NCBI GenBank assembly: GCA_021186555.1
Contig: JAJKFL010000013.1
Span: 17,105,243 to 17,169,242 of the forward strand
Reading direction: 5' to 3'
Source: Reticulitermes speratus
Taxonomy: Eukaryota > Arthropoda > Insecta > Blattodea > Rhinotermitidae
Length of the DNA: 64,000 bases
Below are positions 1 to 11,999 of the stretch, in pieces. The number at the start of each line of letters is the position of its first letter. Position 1 is the stretch's first letter. The position numbers and the translations under genes were made by a program. The notes under the pieces were generated by a model that saw only the letters and a program-made list of their open reading frames with translations, made no database searches and had not been told where the DNA came from.

Positions 1-640
1 AAAGACGAGTTTTTTTTTATCGAGGAAGAGTGTCCGTCTAGTGGCAATATATCCAAGTTTGCACTTGATTCATAAGCAAGGCATAGAGGACAGTTTATAG
101 TTAATTTCTGAAATTCTTTGAATCGTATTTATTTGTGGTTTGTTTAACGACGCTTTCGGTAACTCTGAAGATACCGTATCGCCGAATGGTAGGATAATAT
201 CGATAAATGAACTGGGAAGTATGTGGAAGGAAACTAATTTAAGGTACTCTTCTGGCATTAGCTTGAAGGTACTGAGAAAACCACGAAAGCCTTTAGCCAG
301 CTGAGCCCGTAACTTGGCTGAAATTCGTACCGGACACTCAGAATTCAAGTCAGAAGTGATACCGCTTGATGCGCTTTGATCGATGTAATTTCGTGAATTA
401 GGAGGGTAGACTTGACACTGACGATACTGCAGTGTTGATGCCAATGACGATAAAGATTATGATGAAGAAGGGTCAGTTCATTGATGAGGTAGACAAGTGT
501 GAAGGTCTATGACGAAGGTGTGTTATTAAACTGAACCATACATTGGACTTTCACATCGTCTCGGTTTTTCCAAAAGCGTTTTAGAAGTTGGATCCGAAAT
601 GTATAAGAATATGATTCTGAAACGTAATCTCTTGGCTCCA
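1..640. other. Unassigned AT-rich DNA
   Basis: I see no recognisable gene, splice-bounded exon or named repeat here. The open frame on the minus strand (70-444) has no recognisable motif and reads like chance coding. Confidence 0.5.
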
Positions 641-649
641 ATAAACTGA

Positions 650-860
650 GTTAGTAGTCTGGGATAGAAGGTCCCTTTCTTCCCTTCACATTTTCAGACT
701 AAGACGACTGCATTTGTTATAATTCCCATGCTTGCCTAATACCCCGCCTTATCCTCCTTGATTTGATAATCCAAATAATATTTGGTGAAGGTACAAATAT
801 ACAAATCAGGAAGCTGATTGTTACGTAGTTTTCTTCAGCTTTTCTTTATTTTGTCTTAAG
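650..860 (-). mobile_element. LINE reverse-transcriptase C-terminal fragment (decayed)
   Basis: Read on the + strand, about 740-830 gives a peptide ending LILLDLIIQIIFGEG. This is the familiar antisense reading of the insect endonuclease/reverse-transcriptase LINE 3' end, whose sense strand encodes the IKSRRLRWAGHVARM region. The retrotransposon sense strand is therefore minus. Only the C-terminal part remains, with no RT catalytic box, so the copy is dead. The same LINE end recurs many times in this window. Edges are approximate. Confidence 0.55.
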
Positions 861-917
861 CCCTTATGTTCTCCTCAAAACAAAAACCCTCAGTCTATTA
901 CGTTTTTCCATTTTAAT

Positions 918-931
918 GAGCCGCCTAGTTT
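918..931. repeat. Target-site duplication, left copy of SINE
   Basis: GAGCCGCCTAGTTT is repeated exactly at 1192-1205. The two 14-bp copies bracket the SINE at 932-1191 and show insertion by LINE-type target-primed reverse transcription. Confidence 0.85.
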
Positions 932-1191
932 TTTATTCCTATGGCTCGACAGCCCCTTGGGGGCCTAGGCCTCCTCATTTTTCGAGATTTCGCGATCACA
1001 CACTTTAGGCACACCACACTCGGTAGGAGTCCTCTGGGCGAGTTACCAGCCCGACGCAGAGGCCTCTACCTGACAACACACAACACTCACAAGAGACAGA
1101 CATCCATGCCTCAGGGGGATTCGAACCAACAATCCCAGCAAGCGAACGGCCGTAGACCCACGCCTTATACCGCGCGGCCACTGGGATCGGC
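932..1191 (-). mobile_element. tRNA-derived SINE (Ser/Leu-like head) with 14-bp TSD
   Basis: This is a complete 260-bp short retroelement transcribed from the minus strand. The head near 1191 has a tRNA-like A box (TGGCCGCGCGGTATAAGG, close to the tRNA-Ser/Leu type) and a perfect B box (GGTTCGAATCCC, around 1122-1133), together an internal RNA polymerase III promoter. The body has no open frame. The tail near 932 ends in a short A-rich run. Exact 14-bp duplications at 918-931 and 1192-1205 define both ends. The ORF called on the + strand across this interval is only the SINE body. Confidence 0.88.
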
Positions 1192-1205
1192 GAGCCGCCT
1201 AGTTT
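1192..1205. repeat. Target-site duplication, right copy of SINE
   Basis: Exact copy of the 14 bp at 918-931, directly next to the tRNA-like head of the SINE. Confidence 0.85.
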
Positions 1206-3600
1206 ACCCTCTTAAAATAAGGGACAGTTTTATAGTGTTATGTATTTCAGTCCTTACGCTTTTAGGTAGGAGACTGTAAGGTAAAGAGTGGTGTAATATA
1301 AAAACATTGCGTGAATTGTGGTCGTACTGGTAACTCTTCATTAGTTTAATTCATGCCATTTACTTCATTCACAAAGGAACATACCGACTTCTGTTACAAT
1401 GGAGCTATGTGGCATAAAAGTTTGAATTTGTTACGGTCAGCTCGTGCACAGAATCAGTGGAGTATGAAATTGATGTTCTGCGCAGAATCTGTGATCAGTG
1501 TCGTAAAAGATTGTTCCTCTGATTTGAGTGAGCTGCATCACCTCTTACACGGGTCATACATGATTGGCTGCAGGTATCTTCCCGCACAACTCAGGTGTAG
1601 AAGAAGTTGCCGATCCGGTACGGCGCTTCAGGCCTTACCGCTCATCGTATGCGTTTCGTAGACAAATTAATGTTTGTATTTTGAATTACGCTTATTCTGT
1701 CTAGGTACATGTCTTGACATGTATTAGCCATTTTATTTTAACATAATGGAATGCATCCAACATATTTTGTTCTTCTTAGCCCAAGTTTTAACTCCGTAGA
1801 ATAGTTTAGGAACCGCAATCACTTTGCAGGCCTATATGTAGTTTTAATTTTGTCTTTTTTTATGGTCTGCTTATATTGCTTGATAGATGTGAGGTATCTT
1901 TGTTTATGTAACAGTGCCGTGCCAACAGCTGAAGTCATGTCATATGGAATCCAGTATGATAAGACGTATAGGCGATTTTTTATTAAATTTAGTATTGAAG
2001 GTCTACACTGTGAGTTGTTCGACGAATGTATATGAGTCATATCGGACATGTATAATCCCTGCTGCACATGAAGCTCAGATCTGCCTTCTTCATGTTCCTC
2101 TAAGATGGTTTCTTGTACAAAATATTTATTAGAACATCAAATTCAGTCTCTCAGCTTCAATTTGAAATATTGTACATATCTAACGGCGTACAAAGCATAA
2201 GAATGTACGATTGTCTGCTGTGTGGAATCTGTAATATTACCTGTATGGTGCTAGAATTGTCCGAGCAGTAAGTTACCTGTAGAGGTGTGACCGAGATTTG
2301 AACGAAGTACCGCCAAGAGACAAACGCTGCTGCGTGTTTGCTCAGCAGAAACGTGGAAAGTTTGAACATTCGTGGCATGGAGATAGAAATTTCATAAGCA
2401 GTTTCAGCAGGCGTGCTGTTTATTAAATTTTGCTGCCTATCGCGGTGTTTGGGTCGTTGGCCTGACGTAATCTACAAGTCGTACCTACTGCCTCTTCACG
2501 CAATACTTGTTAACGTTAGGCTAAGGGAGGCGCTAGCTGTCACTTCGACTCACGATGGATGAGCTCGGTTATTGAAGTTGTTTGATGTTTTGGCGAAGGA
2601 GAAGTGTCTTACCATTTATCACTGTCTGCCTCTCACAAGAACAAAAAACACCTAAAAGTTATGGGTAAACTGCGCAGAATGCACAGGACAGGAAATACGT
2701 CATTCGGCGATAAATAATTTGTCAAAGTAGAACTCTTTATCTGCACAGATAACGTGCTTCCTGCCACAACCGAGGGTACTAGTGGTACTGTACTGTTTGT
2801 GAACTGCGACTTTTAAATAGAAGTGATACTTGGGGATTTGTGTTTCTCAATCACTAATTTTCTTATCCGATCTGTATATATTTACAATTAAAGTAATGTA
2901 CATAGAAACTTTGCAAAATATTTTATTATAAAATTACTTATAACTTGTAAACTTTTCCATGTCGAGTATTAAGTAAAAGAAACTGTCTGTTTTAGTATGT
3001 TTATATCGAAACAGTTGATATGTAGTGCTGTTGTAAAGAAACAAATACTTTAACCACCCGAAGACGACGTGTAAGATTTATTTCACTGATCGTGTAAAAA
3101 CTTGATCAATTCGGTTTCCTACGTACTGATTTCACATGCGCGCAGTCATAATATGCGGTCATTGTGTCAGGATGCGTCCCAAAAATTAACGCAAAATGAA
3201 GCCATTATGTGTTTCTTAGATACTGAATAGTTAATCATTTCACAACTTCATGATTGTCTGGGAGATAAGGAATCATTTAATTAGTTTTGTCAGTTCAGTT
3301 ACTGTCGATAAATCAAGAACCTTCTTGTATTTCTCCCATACTTCAGTTCAGCAATGTCACGTCTTTAAACCGGCAGTTTTTTTAATATTTCTAACGATGG
3401 TGGGTAAGTGTGATTGTCAGGGTTATTTTGCACGTAGTGCATCGTGCTTTTTTCAAACGTATGTTTTCGAAAAGTGCGTCTATTTCCGCCATTAGGAATA
3501 AATGATCCTACTCGGTTTAGCCTTTTATAACGAGATATTCTGAGTCATTGATCAGTTGATTGATGAGCAATTGAGACAAATTTTTTTCTAAGGTCCCCAA
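1206..3600. other. Unassigned AT-rich DNA
   Basis: About 2.4 kb with only short frames and no splice-bounded exon, tandem repeat or transposon end that I can name. Probably intronic or intergenic. Confidence 0.5.
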
Positions 3601-3604
3601 CTGA

Positions 3605-4028
3605 GTATGGGTCATTTGTTAGTATTTGGTCAGTGAAGAACTTGAGCTGAGCTGGCGAACGGGCCTGTCCTGTGCACGTGAGGTGGCAACGACAGGGTGT
3701 TTCTTTGTTTGTATGGATCATTTGTTAGTTTTTGGTCAGTAAAGAACTTGAGCGGAGCTGGCGAACGGGCCTGTCCTGTGCACGTGAGGTGGCAACGACA
3801 GGGTGTTTCTTTGTTTGTATGGGTCATTTGTTAGTTTTTGGTCAGTGAAGAACTTGAGCTGAGCTGGCGAACGGGCCTGTCCTGTGCACGTGAGGTGGCA
3901 ACGACAGGGTGTTTCTTTGTTTGTATGGGTCATTTGTTAGTTTTTGGTCAGTGAAGAACTTGAGCGGAGCTGGCGAACGGGCCTGTCCTGTGCACGTGAG
4001 GTAACAACGACAGGGTGTTTCTTTGTTT
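3605..4028. repeat. Minisatellite, 4 x 106 bp
   Basis: Four head-to-tail copies start at 3605, 3711, 3817 and 3923, each exactly 106 bp. They differ by only a few substitutions. Copies 1 and 3 carry GAGCTGAGCTGG where copies 2 and 4 carry GAGCGGAGCTGG, so the array is an A-B-A-B series that could have arisen by doubling a 212-bp dimer. Because 106 is not a multiple of 3, the frame shifts from unit to unit. The near-identical 65-aa minus-strand frames that overlap here are therefore not a protein repeat. Confidence 0.95.
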
Positions 4029-4329
4029 CGTCCGACAGACAACGCGCTATCGCTGTCGCTGTGCAAGTGAGTCGCTCCTAGCATTCAGCTTGAAAATTTC
4101 ATCAGCCACATACTAACAAACGCTCTGTAGTAAGTAACCTTTAAACCTGATATGCGTCGTGTTTGAACAGAAGCCTAAGACGAAGGGTAATATCCAGAAT
4201 TGCGCGCGTTCGATAAAAATTGCATTAGGGACGAAAATGAACTTCTTCCTCCACACGAACAGGCCCACGTTCATCGGTAGACCTGCTGGCCCATGTTCAG
4301 GAGATAACTAACCAGAATCCTGATTGAGA

Positions 4330-4600
4330 GCCGTCTGTTCGAACTGAGATTTTGCAGAGACTTCAAGGGGTGACTTTTATCCCTTCCACATTGCATCCTG
4401 TATCATCCAGATCAGTTTTAATATTAGCTTTCCATCTACGCTTAGATGTCCTTGTGGTCCCATCGTTTCTAGTTTCCTGAGTAAAATTTCGTATGTATTT
4501 TTACATTTCCGCTATTCGTGCTGTGAGTTACGTTCCTCGAATCCCATCCTCCCTCAGTGTGTTTCCCTAATAATGTGTAGTTAAGGACACAAATTATGAA
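4330..4600 (-). mobile_element. LINE reverse-transcriptase C-terminal fragment (decayed)
   Basis: The + strand carries the antisense signature of the common LINE end in this window: TTTTAATATTAGCTTTCCAT, then TCTACGCTTAGATGTCC, then a CTTGTGGTC segment and GTATGTATTTTTAC. The retrotransposon sense strand is minus. The copy is well diverged and holds only the tail of ORF2. Confidence 0.5.
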
Positions 4601-5016
4601 TCTCCTGTGTACAGTTTTCTCCGTTCTTCTCTTACTTGCTTTTGTCGTTCCGATGAGAAGTTTAATCTAGGATACCCAGTTATCCGAAGCCTAAAAGCAT
4701 ATTAACTCGTGTTTGCGTGCTTGTAAGTATATATTTCAAGTAGAAGATACCGGTTATGTGCGAGTAACGCGTACTGCGTTGGAAATCTGTCAAAGAAACT
4801 GGATAGTTTGATCACACAGTGACACACTGATAGTGTCAACTGCAGAGGTTGTCTAACATAGGGAGGAATATGAAAAAAATTAGAAAGGTAACTTACTTAG
4901 GAAAATCACAAAGAATTTTGTCGATACAATCACGATTGAAAGATGTCTCTCGAAGCCAGTTCGTGCTTTTGCCGCTGAAGCTGTTACAATTTTATAACTA
5001 TACTATTTATTATGTG

Positions 5017-5153
5017 TACTACTACTACTACCACCACCACTACCACCACCACTACCACCACCACCACTACTACCACCACGACTACTACTACCACTACTAC
5101 TACGCTACTACTACTACCACTACTACTACTGCTACTACTACTACCACCACCAC
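5017..5153. repeat. Trinucleotide microsatellite (TAC/CAC)n
   Basis: About 137 bp of TAC and CAC triplets with a few GCT and ACG interruptions. It produces polytyrosine/histidine frames on + and a poly-valine/serine frame on -, all low-complexity artefacts. Confidence 0.95.
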
Positions 5154-5415
5154 GGAGCAGGTGAACAGCGATAGTGCGTCTGATTTCGGAAGATACGGGT
5201 TTCAATCTCGGTAGAAGAACCTAATATCCTAACTGAGAGGCATATTATGTTGAGTTCTGAGTCCTTAGAGACGAATGCCTGAATGATTTATCTTGGAACA
5301 GGCCACGGATACTACTTTCCCTTGCTCTTCGAGTGTATCTGAACTGTCATTCGATGCGGCATTGCGACATATTTAGTTAATAAATCACCATTGAATAACC
5401 TACACATACTAGTGC

Positions 5416-5520
5416 AGTAATCCCTCGATGTACGAGCTTAATTCCTTCCCGAAAACTGCTAGTAAGGAGGAAATTCATGTAACGAAAACTGATTTTCCAT
5501 TACGTCCCACGTCATAAGAT
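5416..5520 (+). mobile_element. Possible solo end of a pogo/mariner-type MITE
   Basis: CAGTAATCCCTCGATGTACG starts a segment resembling pogo/Tigger-like terminal repeats, which often read CAGTAATnCCTCGAnnnACGAG. Related words (CGAAAACTG, TAACGAAAACTG) recur inside. I found no matching opposite end, so this may be a truncated copy or coincidence. Confidence 0.3.
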
Positions 5521-5529
5521 TCCAGTGGT

Positions 5530-6010
5530 CAAAAATTTATCTCCAAACATACACAAGTTCACCCTCACAAAACATAGAGCGGAGTAAACACACTAGTGGT
5601 CAATTACATTGCCTAAGAAACATTCTTAGCCGTTAGCCTATGCATAAACAATAGTTATATGACTGAAGTAGTATGGAAAATGCGTACAAAATATTTGCCA
5701 TCCTTATGATTAACATGATACGCAAATATTCTTTAAGATTTAATCGATGCAAAATGATAATCACCGAGAAAAGCGAACCTAATAGTAAAGCAATGAGAAA
5801 GACGATCGGCGCTCTGATGCTGCTGCTTCTGCACAGACCGCATACTGTGACGTTCTGCGCATTCGAGAAGATTCGATAACTGACGACAGCCAAGAAGAGG
5901 CGCCGGGAACAACAATCGATATGCGAGGGGAATGAGTTCTTATAGGCGAAAATTGGCATTGGAATTGAAAAAAACAGCCATTAAGTTTTGCATCTCATGT
6001 AAGCGAAAAT
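5530..6010. other. Unassigned DNA
   Basis: No recognisable gene or repeat. The overlapping short frames on both strands carry no known motif. Confidence 0.45.
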
Positions 6011-6019
6011 TCCTAAACC

Positions 6020-6090
6020 TGCTGCTCTACTGCTGCTGCTACTACTATTACTACTACTGCTACTACCACTACTACCAGCACCACCACCAC

Positions 6091-6123
<33 letters not shown>
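6020..6123. repeat. Trinucleotide microsatellite (TGC/TAC/TAA)n
   Basis: A compound tract of CTG/CTA triplets grades into CAC and finally a pure run of TAA. The leucine/valine-rich minus-strand frame over it is an artefact. Confidence 0.92.
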
Positions 6124-6124
<1 letters not shown>

Positions 6125-7010
6125 TTTGTTCTCATCAGTATGTACTCGTGGAGTTGCGCTTCCATGCTGTGTTCATGCGGAGTCAGCAAAACATGTGGGG
6201 CACGAACAACAGAACGAATTCTTGTAGTGACACTTTTCAAAGCCTCGCTGTGGCATCTCTAATGATAGACGAAACTGTCCCAGGGGGCCGTGTGACAAGG
6301 CAGAGGTTGACTGCCGCTTTGTCACGCCCCTCCTACATGACTCCGGTTACATTCGATACTAACAACACGCCTAATTAGAGTCTGTCTGATGTGTTGCAGT
6401 GACAGGAATTTAAAACCATCACATACACTAGTGAAACCAGATTATTCTAACAATTTACTCGTATTACATAAAATTCATTTCCATGCATGTAACGGAACGT
6501 TGTAGCGTTTTGTACTCTAATCTGATGGACCTGATTGATCTGCAACAGACTAGTATCGATTTTATCGGACTAAATACTAATACCTAAAAATCGCTTCACA
6601 CAACGTTCTGGAATCGATCAAAGCAAACTCGGTGATACATTCGACAGCTTTATTTAATTTTACGTAGGTAGTACGATTACAAACAATGAAATAGTATGCA
6701 AGTGGCTTGAAAACTCCAGTTATCTGAATTAAATTCTAATGTGCCTGATGTGTTGTCCTGTAGCGAACTGTCTGTATATACCGCAGGCATTATAAACTGA
6801 AAGTTCAGCACAGTTAACACAAAATACTGCCGTTCAACCCGACCGTGAACCGGTTTATTCCTAAACAGCTTACTGAATCGAATTTTCTTAAACACTGCGG
6901 GCCTGTGTATTATTGTTCTCGAAGCCCTTTTCGGGTTTTCAGGTGGACATTTCCCACGAAGATTTCTTCGTCAGAATTTTGAATACGAGTCTTTCCATCA
7001 TGTCTACGTG
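6124..7010. other. Unassigned DNA
   Basis: No exon, tRNA-like promoter or transposon end recognised. Short frames only. Confidence 0.45.
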
Positions 7011-7029
7011 CTCAGCCCTTCATAAATCC

Positions 7030-7238
7030 TGTCTGAATTATCCTTAATATTATTATTATTTTTATTATTTACTGCAATTGGGTTTTCACCCGGTGGCAGT
7101 AGTCCTTACACTAGTACACACAATACAAATGGACATATAATATACATAAAAATAACAATACAAAACAAACTATACACAATTACAAAACAAAATACATACA
7201 GTAAATAAAAGTACATACATTAGAACATCGTACACACA
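7030..7238. repeat. A-rich dispersed-repeat-like segment
   Basis: A TTATTATTATT stretch is followed by GGGTTTTCACCCGGTGGCAG and then an A-rich run of ACAATACAAA/ATAATATACAT words. Strings of this kind (CACCCGGTGGCA then ACAATACAA) recur in cockroach-type genomic DNA in my recollection, so I read it as a dispersed repeat. Its class is unknown. Confidence 0.35.
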
Positions 7239-7352
7239 TTACAAAAACACCCACACCTTAAAGAGCATCCACTCCTTACCAAAGCATCCATACCTTACAA
7301 AAACATCCACACCTTACAAATACATCCACACCTTACAAAAACACCCATACAC
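7239..7352. repeat. Minisatellite, about 6 x 19 bp
   Basis: Imperfect tandem copies of TTACAAAAACATCCACACC. Variants include TTACCAAAGCATCCATACC and TTACAAATACATCCACACC. The unit is A/C-rich on this strand. Confidence 0.85.
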
Positions 7353-7359
7353 ATACAAA

Positions 7360-10050
7360 TATCCCATGATAGGAATGTGTATCTTGTAGTTTCCCGTAAT
7401 TTTCTGGGTTTCCTGCTCTGTTTTTTTTCTCTTTGGTAACTTCGCACATCTCTCTGCATGTGGACTACATGTTTAGCTCCGTCTGTCACTATATTCTTTT
7501 GTGATTGATTGATTGATATGTTGTTGCGAAGTGTTTATGAATCATGAGTAGAGAGTGGTTTTGAAGATGGCGGTCGTAGCCTGTTTTGAATCATCCCGAC
7601 ATTCGCCTGGAAAGTTAGTGGAATATTTCGAGAAGTGTCGACCGGCATTCGAACCGAGTAATTTATTTACTTGATATAAGACACATGCTGTGCTTGAATT
7701 TGCAAGCTTTGTTATTAACTCTTTCAAGTAGTGTTAAGGTCTAACTATGCGAGGTATGTCGGCGTCACCTGTTTTAATATTAACAAACTCTCCATTGTAT
7801 TCACAGGGTGTGTGTTTATGTGTTTCGTATAATTCCCATAATAAGCAGCTATCATTTTCGTACACAGCTTTGTTAACGGATTTGACTTTGTGGTGGATAC
7901 AGTGTTTTGTGTGCTGGTGGAAAAGAAATTTTTAAATTTTACTCGTACGAGTATTTATACGAAAGTCGTTTTAGAAAGGGTTAGGCTGCTGCTGATTACT
8001 TGCGCCTTTCATGTACCATCGTCACTGTTTCCATGTTAAGAAGTTATTTTGTCTCTATATAATGAAATTATGGCAGCTGGAAATTTGTAAATTGGCTGTT
8101 CAGTCTACGATTAATTGCAGTCTGACAGAGGAATACAGACACCATAGTTTCTTTCGTAATGAATAATTCAAAGGACATTGTATAATTTTAGCTCTGATGC
8201 ATAACTGCAATGTCATTATTTTCTGATCAGAACTGTGTGACGTGCTATAAGTGAAGAAAACTAGTTTATTAAAAAGTCTTGAATGCTTAATTGGACAATG
8301 TAGGTTCTTTGATAAGTCTAAGACTAACATAACACATAACTTAAATAACACAGTCCCATGGAACTGGTGTAACGTATTGAAGACACTTATGGACTACTGA
8401 ATGTGTATTAGGTGCCACAATAAATTCTGACTCTAAGTGAGAGACCTTGCCCACTTTCGGTGATAGGCGGAACTTGTAAATCTTCCCAGAGTTATTTATT
8501 GCTTCCGTAGTACGTAAAACATAATTTAATTAAAATATGTGATGAATGTTCGAGTCCTATTTCAAAACTGTAGGTCCCCCTTTCTAATGAAGAAGTATGG
8601 AACATGTGTTAGGCTAATACATGTTTGTCCGTATAAAACAAGTTAACTTATAGAAAAAATGACTTCCATAGGTCTGCTAGTTTAGAAGCATTATTTATTT
8701 AATGCTCTATTTTGTCTAGAAGCTCAGACTCTGTAATCATTTATGTTAAGTGCCGTATCTTGAAAATTTGATTTGTTTTCTGTTGGGGGAAGCAACTGGA
8801 TATAATAAATAATAGTGTAAAGTGGAATATCATTGGAATGTCTGCAGCCTCTCCTTATGTTCGTGTGCAGAAGGCAACCAGATTGTTCAGTAGCAGCGCG
8901 GTATAAGTAGCATGAATTCTGGTCAGCCGTAACTAAAATTCAAATTTTTCTGCTTCCGCATGAGAAAGGTGTTTGGTCTGTTACAGATGTTAAAATACCA
9001 AGTTTTTAGGCATGTTCGCGAAACTGCCAAAAGCGACGAAGCTTCGTCATATCTGTCCGTCTGTTCGAATGGATCACAGTCATCCCCACCGGGCGGATTT
9101 TTGAGAAATTTCACATTTAAGATTTTTACTAACATTTGTCGACACTCGCACAAAAATAACAAAATACTGTATATCAACTCTTACGTACGTTGATTATCTA
9201 TCACCGTGATTGGTCCCTGTAATTGAAGCAGACTGTACGTACTGTGAGGTACTTGCTGAGGCCGAAGAAACAGTTTTATAAGTTGAGCAGCGAGCATGAT
9301 CTCGACGTTTAAAGAGATACTGCTCGTGAGTTTTCTCGTTTAAGATGCTGCATTGCAAATCTGTTGCTAGAATACGGAGATATCTTACAGCGTGTGTTGT
9401 GAATAGTGTTTCTTGTTGGTAAATCATTTCCGACTTTAACATGTGTGGACAATAACGGAACGAACCCGCCAAATTTTTCATGCTTTGTGCACATTCCGTA
9501 CCTTGTTATATTTTTAGAGAGTTTTTAAATGCCTTTTCCCCTGGACTGACAGTTCACTGTGTCGATCTATCCATTCTTAGCATCGAGGTGGATCTTAACG
9601 TGTAACACATATGAATTTTATACGAAAAGATTTATGGCTGTGAAATATTAGAAATATTGCGACGATTCAGGGAAAGGAAATCAGTATTTTCTCTTGTAAC
9701 TGTTGCCTGGATTTCTGGAGTTGGCGCAATCCGGAAACTTCTTTCCACCCTTCTTAAGCCGAACTGTTTGTAAGCTCGTTGCAGAGTTCCCAAGTACAGA
9801 GTTGGTGCCCTTATCGGCACGACTGCTGGTATCGGCGCGGAAATTATGTTCAGATACGTACCGTTTAATGTGTAATTAAGAATTTAGTATTTGTAATAGC
9901 TTCTGTATGTACTGGAAACATGTGCTTGGCTAAGTTTCTGACTCAGGTGATAGGAAAGGTTTGTGATTTAAAATGAGACGAACAGTAATGAATGGTAATA
10001 TGCTGAACTTTATTAAACGAAATGTGCGAAAACATTACGTTTTGTGTGTA
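7360..10050. other. Unassigned AT-rich DNA
   Basis: About 2.7 kb without a recognisable exon or named element. Around 9040-9120 a CTGTCCGTCTGT...GGGCGGATTTTTGAGAAATTTC string loosely resembles segments near 52080-52160 and 59815-59880, perhaps one old dispersed repeat. Confidence 0.4.
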
Positions 10051-10059
10051 ATGTGCAGA

Positions 10060-10650
10060 AGATAAGGTGATGTTTATTGAATCAAAAGGAGTAAAAGGCA
10101 AGGATGTACTTTGAGCTACTGTTTATTTAATATATTTTTAGATGACATTACAGAATATATGCATATTAGTAAAATTAATTTAGATGAACCAGCAGTAGGA
10201 AAAAATACAATTCCGGGATTACTAGCTGCAGATAATTTAGCCATTTCTTATTCAGCTGCCAATGATTTCCAGAAAGCGATAAACGGAAGTTGCGAAATAT
10301 TGCAAAGGCTGGAACTTGGAATGCAACTTACATAAATAGAAAATAATAATATTTAAGGAAGGAGGTGGATTAAAGAAACATTAGAGACGTACAATTAACA
10401 ACCAAACAACGGAAGTCGCAGATTTATGAAATTATTTACGTAGGAGTAACATGAGAAGTAGTGGAGGATGGAGTACATGGAGACAACAGTACCAGCAAAA
10501 CTTTGTCAGACTCCAGTAGCCACCGATAAATATTAAGCGAGAAATTCAGATATAAAAGTTAAGTTTTCACAAAACGTAGATGGGATGTTCAGTGAATCTA
10601 GAATGACGCACGGTGCTGATATGCCTGGCCGAGGCCAAAATGGAATGCGG
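10060..10650 (+). pseudogene. Broken non-LTR retrotransposon reverse transcriptase
   Basis: This is the palm region of a LINE reverse transcriptase. A degraded KGVRQGC-type box lies near 10088. The frame then shifts to read LFNIFLDDITEYM, followed by IPGLLAADNLAIS. The last string is the catalytic FADDL box mutated to AADNL, so both flanking residues and the second aspartate are lost. After a stop near 10333 the homology continues in other frames to about 10640 (a CESRMTYG-like string, here SESRMTHGADM). With several stops and frameshifts and no active site, the copy cannot move itself. It continues after the insert at 11050-11900. Confidence 0.75.
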
Positions 10651-11041
10651 TATCGTGGATATTGGGTCACATGCTATCCTACATTCTTCAAGGACGACGG
10701 GTTCTCACGCTTCCAGATTATATGGATTTCCAGAAGCGAGCTCGATGGAAAACCTGTCGTGGGCGGAAACGTTTCCAAATATATGGTGACTATCTGGAAA
10801 CAGTTTCTTAAGACTTTGGACACTGCGACGATGCATGCACACATGTACAGCTGTACCTCCCGCACCTCCTCCTGATCGACCCCTGCTTTAAGGAGTGCTT
10901 TAACGTGTAGAGACTTTAACGGGAAGCACCCCATGTGTCGGTCTATTTTCTGTGTTTGAGTTTGTCTACCCTGTTGAAGTGGTATATGTGCTTTGACTGT
11001 AGGATGTACCTCAGTTTAAGCTGAATAAATTTAAAAAAAAG
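10640..11041 (+). mobile_element. A-tailed insert inside the LINE (processed retrocopy or SINE)
   Basis: About 400 bp separates the RT part of the broken LINE from its C-terminal part. It ends in AATAAA at 11024-11029 followed by an A-rich run to about 11041, as expected for a reverse-transcribed polyadenylated RNA. The body reads open on + for about 80 codons with no protein family I recognise. I could not find a clear target-site duplication, so the left edge is approximate. Confidence 0.45.
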
Positions 11042-11045
11042 ATGG

Positions 11046-11900
11046 GGGGTCTTGACTGAGGGTGGTTACATTAGGTTTTGTAAGAAAAGAATGGGTTCCC
11101 AGATGTGCGATAAAGAACCTGACCGACTTGGAAGCAGGAAGAGACAGCATTAGAGGAAGGGTGTTGTGTGTGTGTGTTAATTAAATTACATCTGGATGGG
11201 CAGGATAGATTACGAAATTTTTACGAGCGGCAGATAAACGATTTAAAGATGGGAACTTGGGCAAAGAAACTAAATGAAGAAGTAGAAAAATTAGAGTTAG
11301 CTTATATTTGGGAGGGTCGATCAGGGCATAATACAAATTGGATGTGTAAAATAATTCCAGAGAAATGTAACGACATAGAAAGACAAAACTCGTTTGCGGA
11401 TATTAATCGAAAGAATCATTTGTTATATTATTGAGCTGAAACTCAAATGGGGTAAAGAGAATTACATGTGTTGCTGTATGGTATAAGAAACGGGAAGACT
11501 GGAATAGTATGGCTGAGAGCATGGATTTGGAAGCTACGGCGATTAGGAGAGGAGTGGATAGAGGAAAAATCCAAACGTTTGTTATTAAAATATTCAGAAG
11601 CGATAAAACAGATGGAAGAACTTCCATGTAGTAAATGGTTGAGTGCGAACGTGAATATAGCCTGGCGGAAAGCAGTAAAACTGTCCAAATGTAACGGGGA
11701 TAAACTGCACAATAAGCCTAAGGCTGCAGTACATCCGGAGCTTTTGCCGACGGGCCCTTTGGAAGAAGAACGGGGATAAAATGTATGGGAAAATATTTAT
11801 TTAAAATTAAACGCAAGTGGGAGAACAAAGCCAGTAGGGCACGGGCCTTGTTGGAGGCTGTAGGAGAACACAAGGAGAAAGTAAGAACATTTGTCGGGAG
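11046..11900 (+). pseudogene. LINE ORF2 C-terminal region, frameshifted
   Basis: This is the continuation of the LINE at 10060. The first frame (11168-11434) contains FYERQINDLKMGTWAKKL, AYIWE and a CKIIPEKCNDIERQN string. The second (11468-11779) contains GIVWLRAWIWKLRRL, then LLLKYSEAIKQMEELPCSKW and VNIAWRKAV. These are the conserved tail segments of insect endonuclease/RT LINEs. The last frame resembles their zinc-binding C-x-x-C end, but its first cysteine pair is missing. Two frames and internal stops make it a relic. Confidence 0.7.
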
Positions 11901-11999
11901 AACATAAGGGATTATAATGATGGCGATAGTAGTGGTGTGGGGTGTGAGCAGTGAATGAGTTGACCAGGGCAAGTAGGTAGATGTTCAAGGAGAGTGTGC

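Noticed and set aside
932-1191. Functional tRNA gene
   Set aside because: A and B boxes are present, but the sequence cannot fold into a full cloverleaf with acceptor stem and continues as a SINE body with target-site duplications. The same holds for the heads near 46330 and 49920.
3605-4028. CRISPR array
   Set aside because: Units are contiguous with no unique spacers, and the window is clearly eukaryotic. The same applies to the 43-bp and 77-bp arrays.
3630-4084. Three overlapping minus-strand frames with nearly identical peptides
   Set aside because: They come from the 106-bp tandem repeat. The unit length breaks the reading frame, so no continuous repeat protein exists.
4849-5214. Tyrosine/histidine- and valine-rich frames
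   Set aside because: Pure translation of the TAC/CAC microsatellite.
11443-11712. Minus-strand 74-89-aa frames
   Set aside because: They overlap the + strand LINE C-terminal homology and are its antisense shadow.
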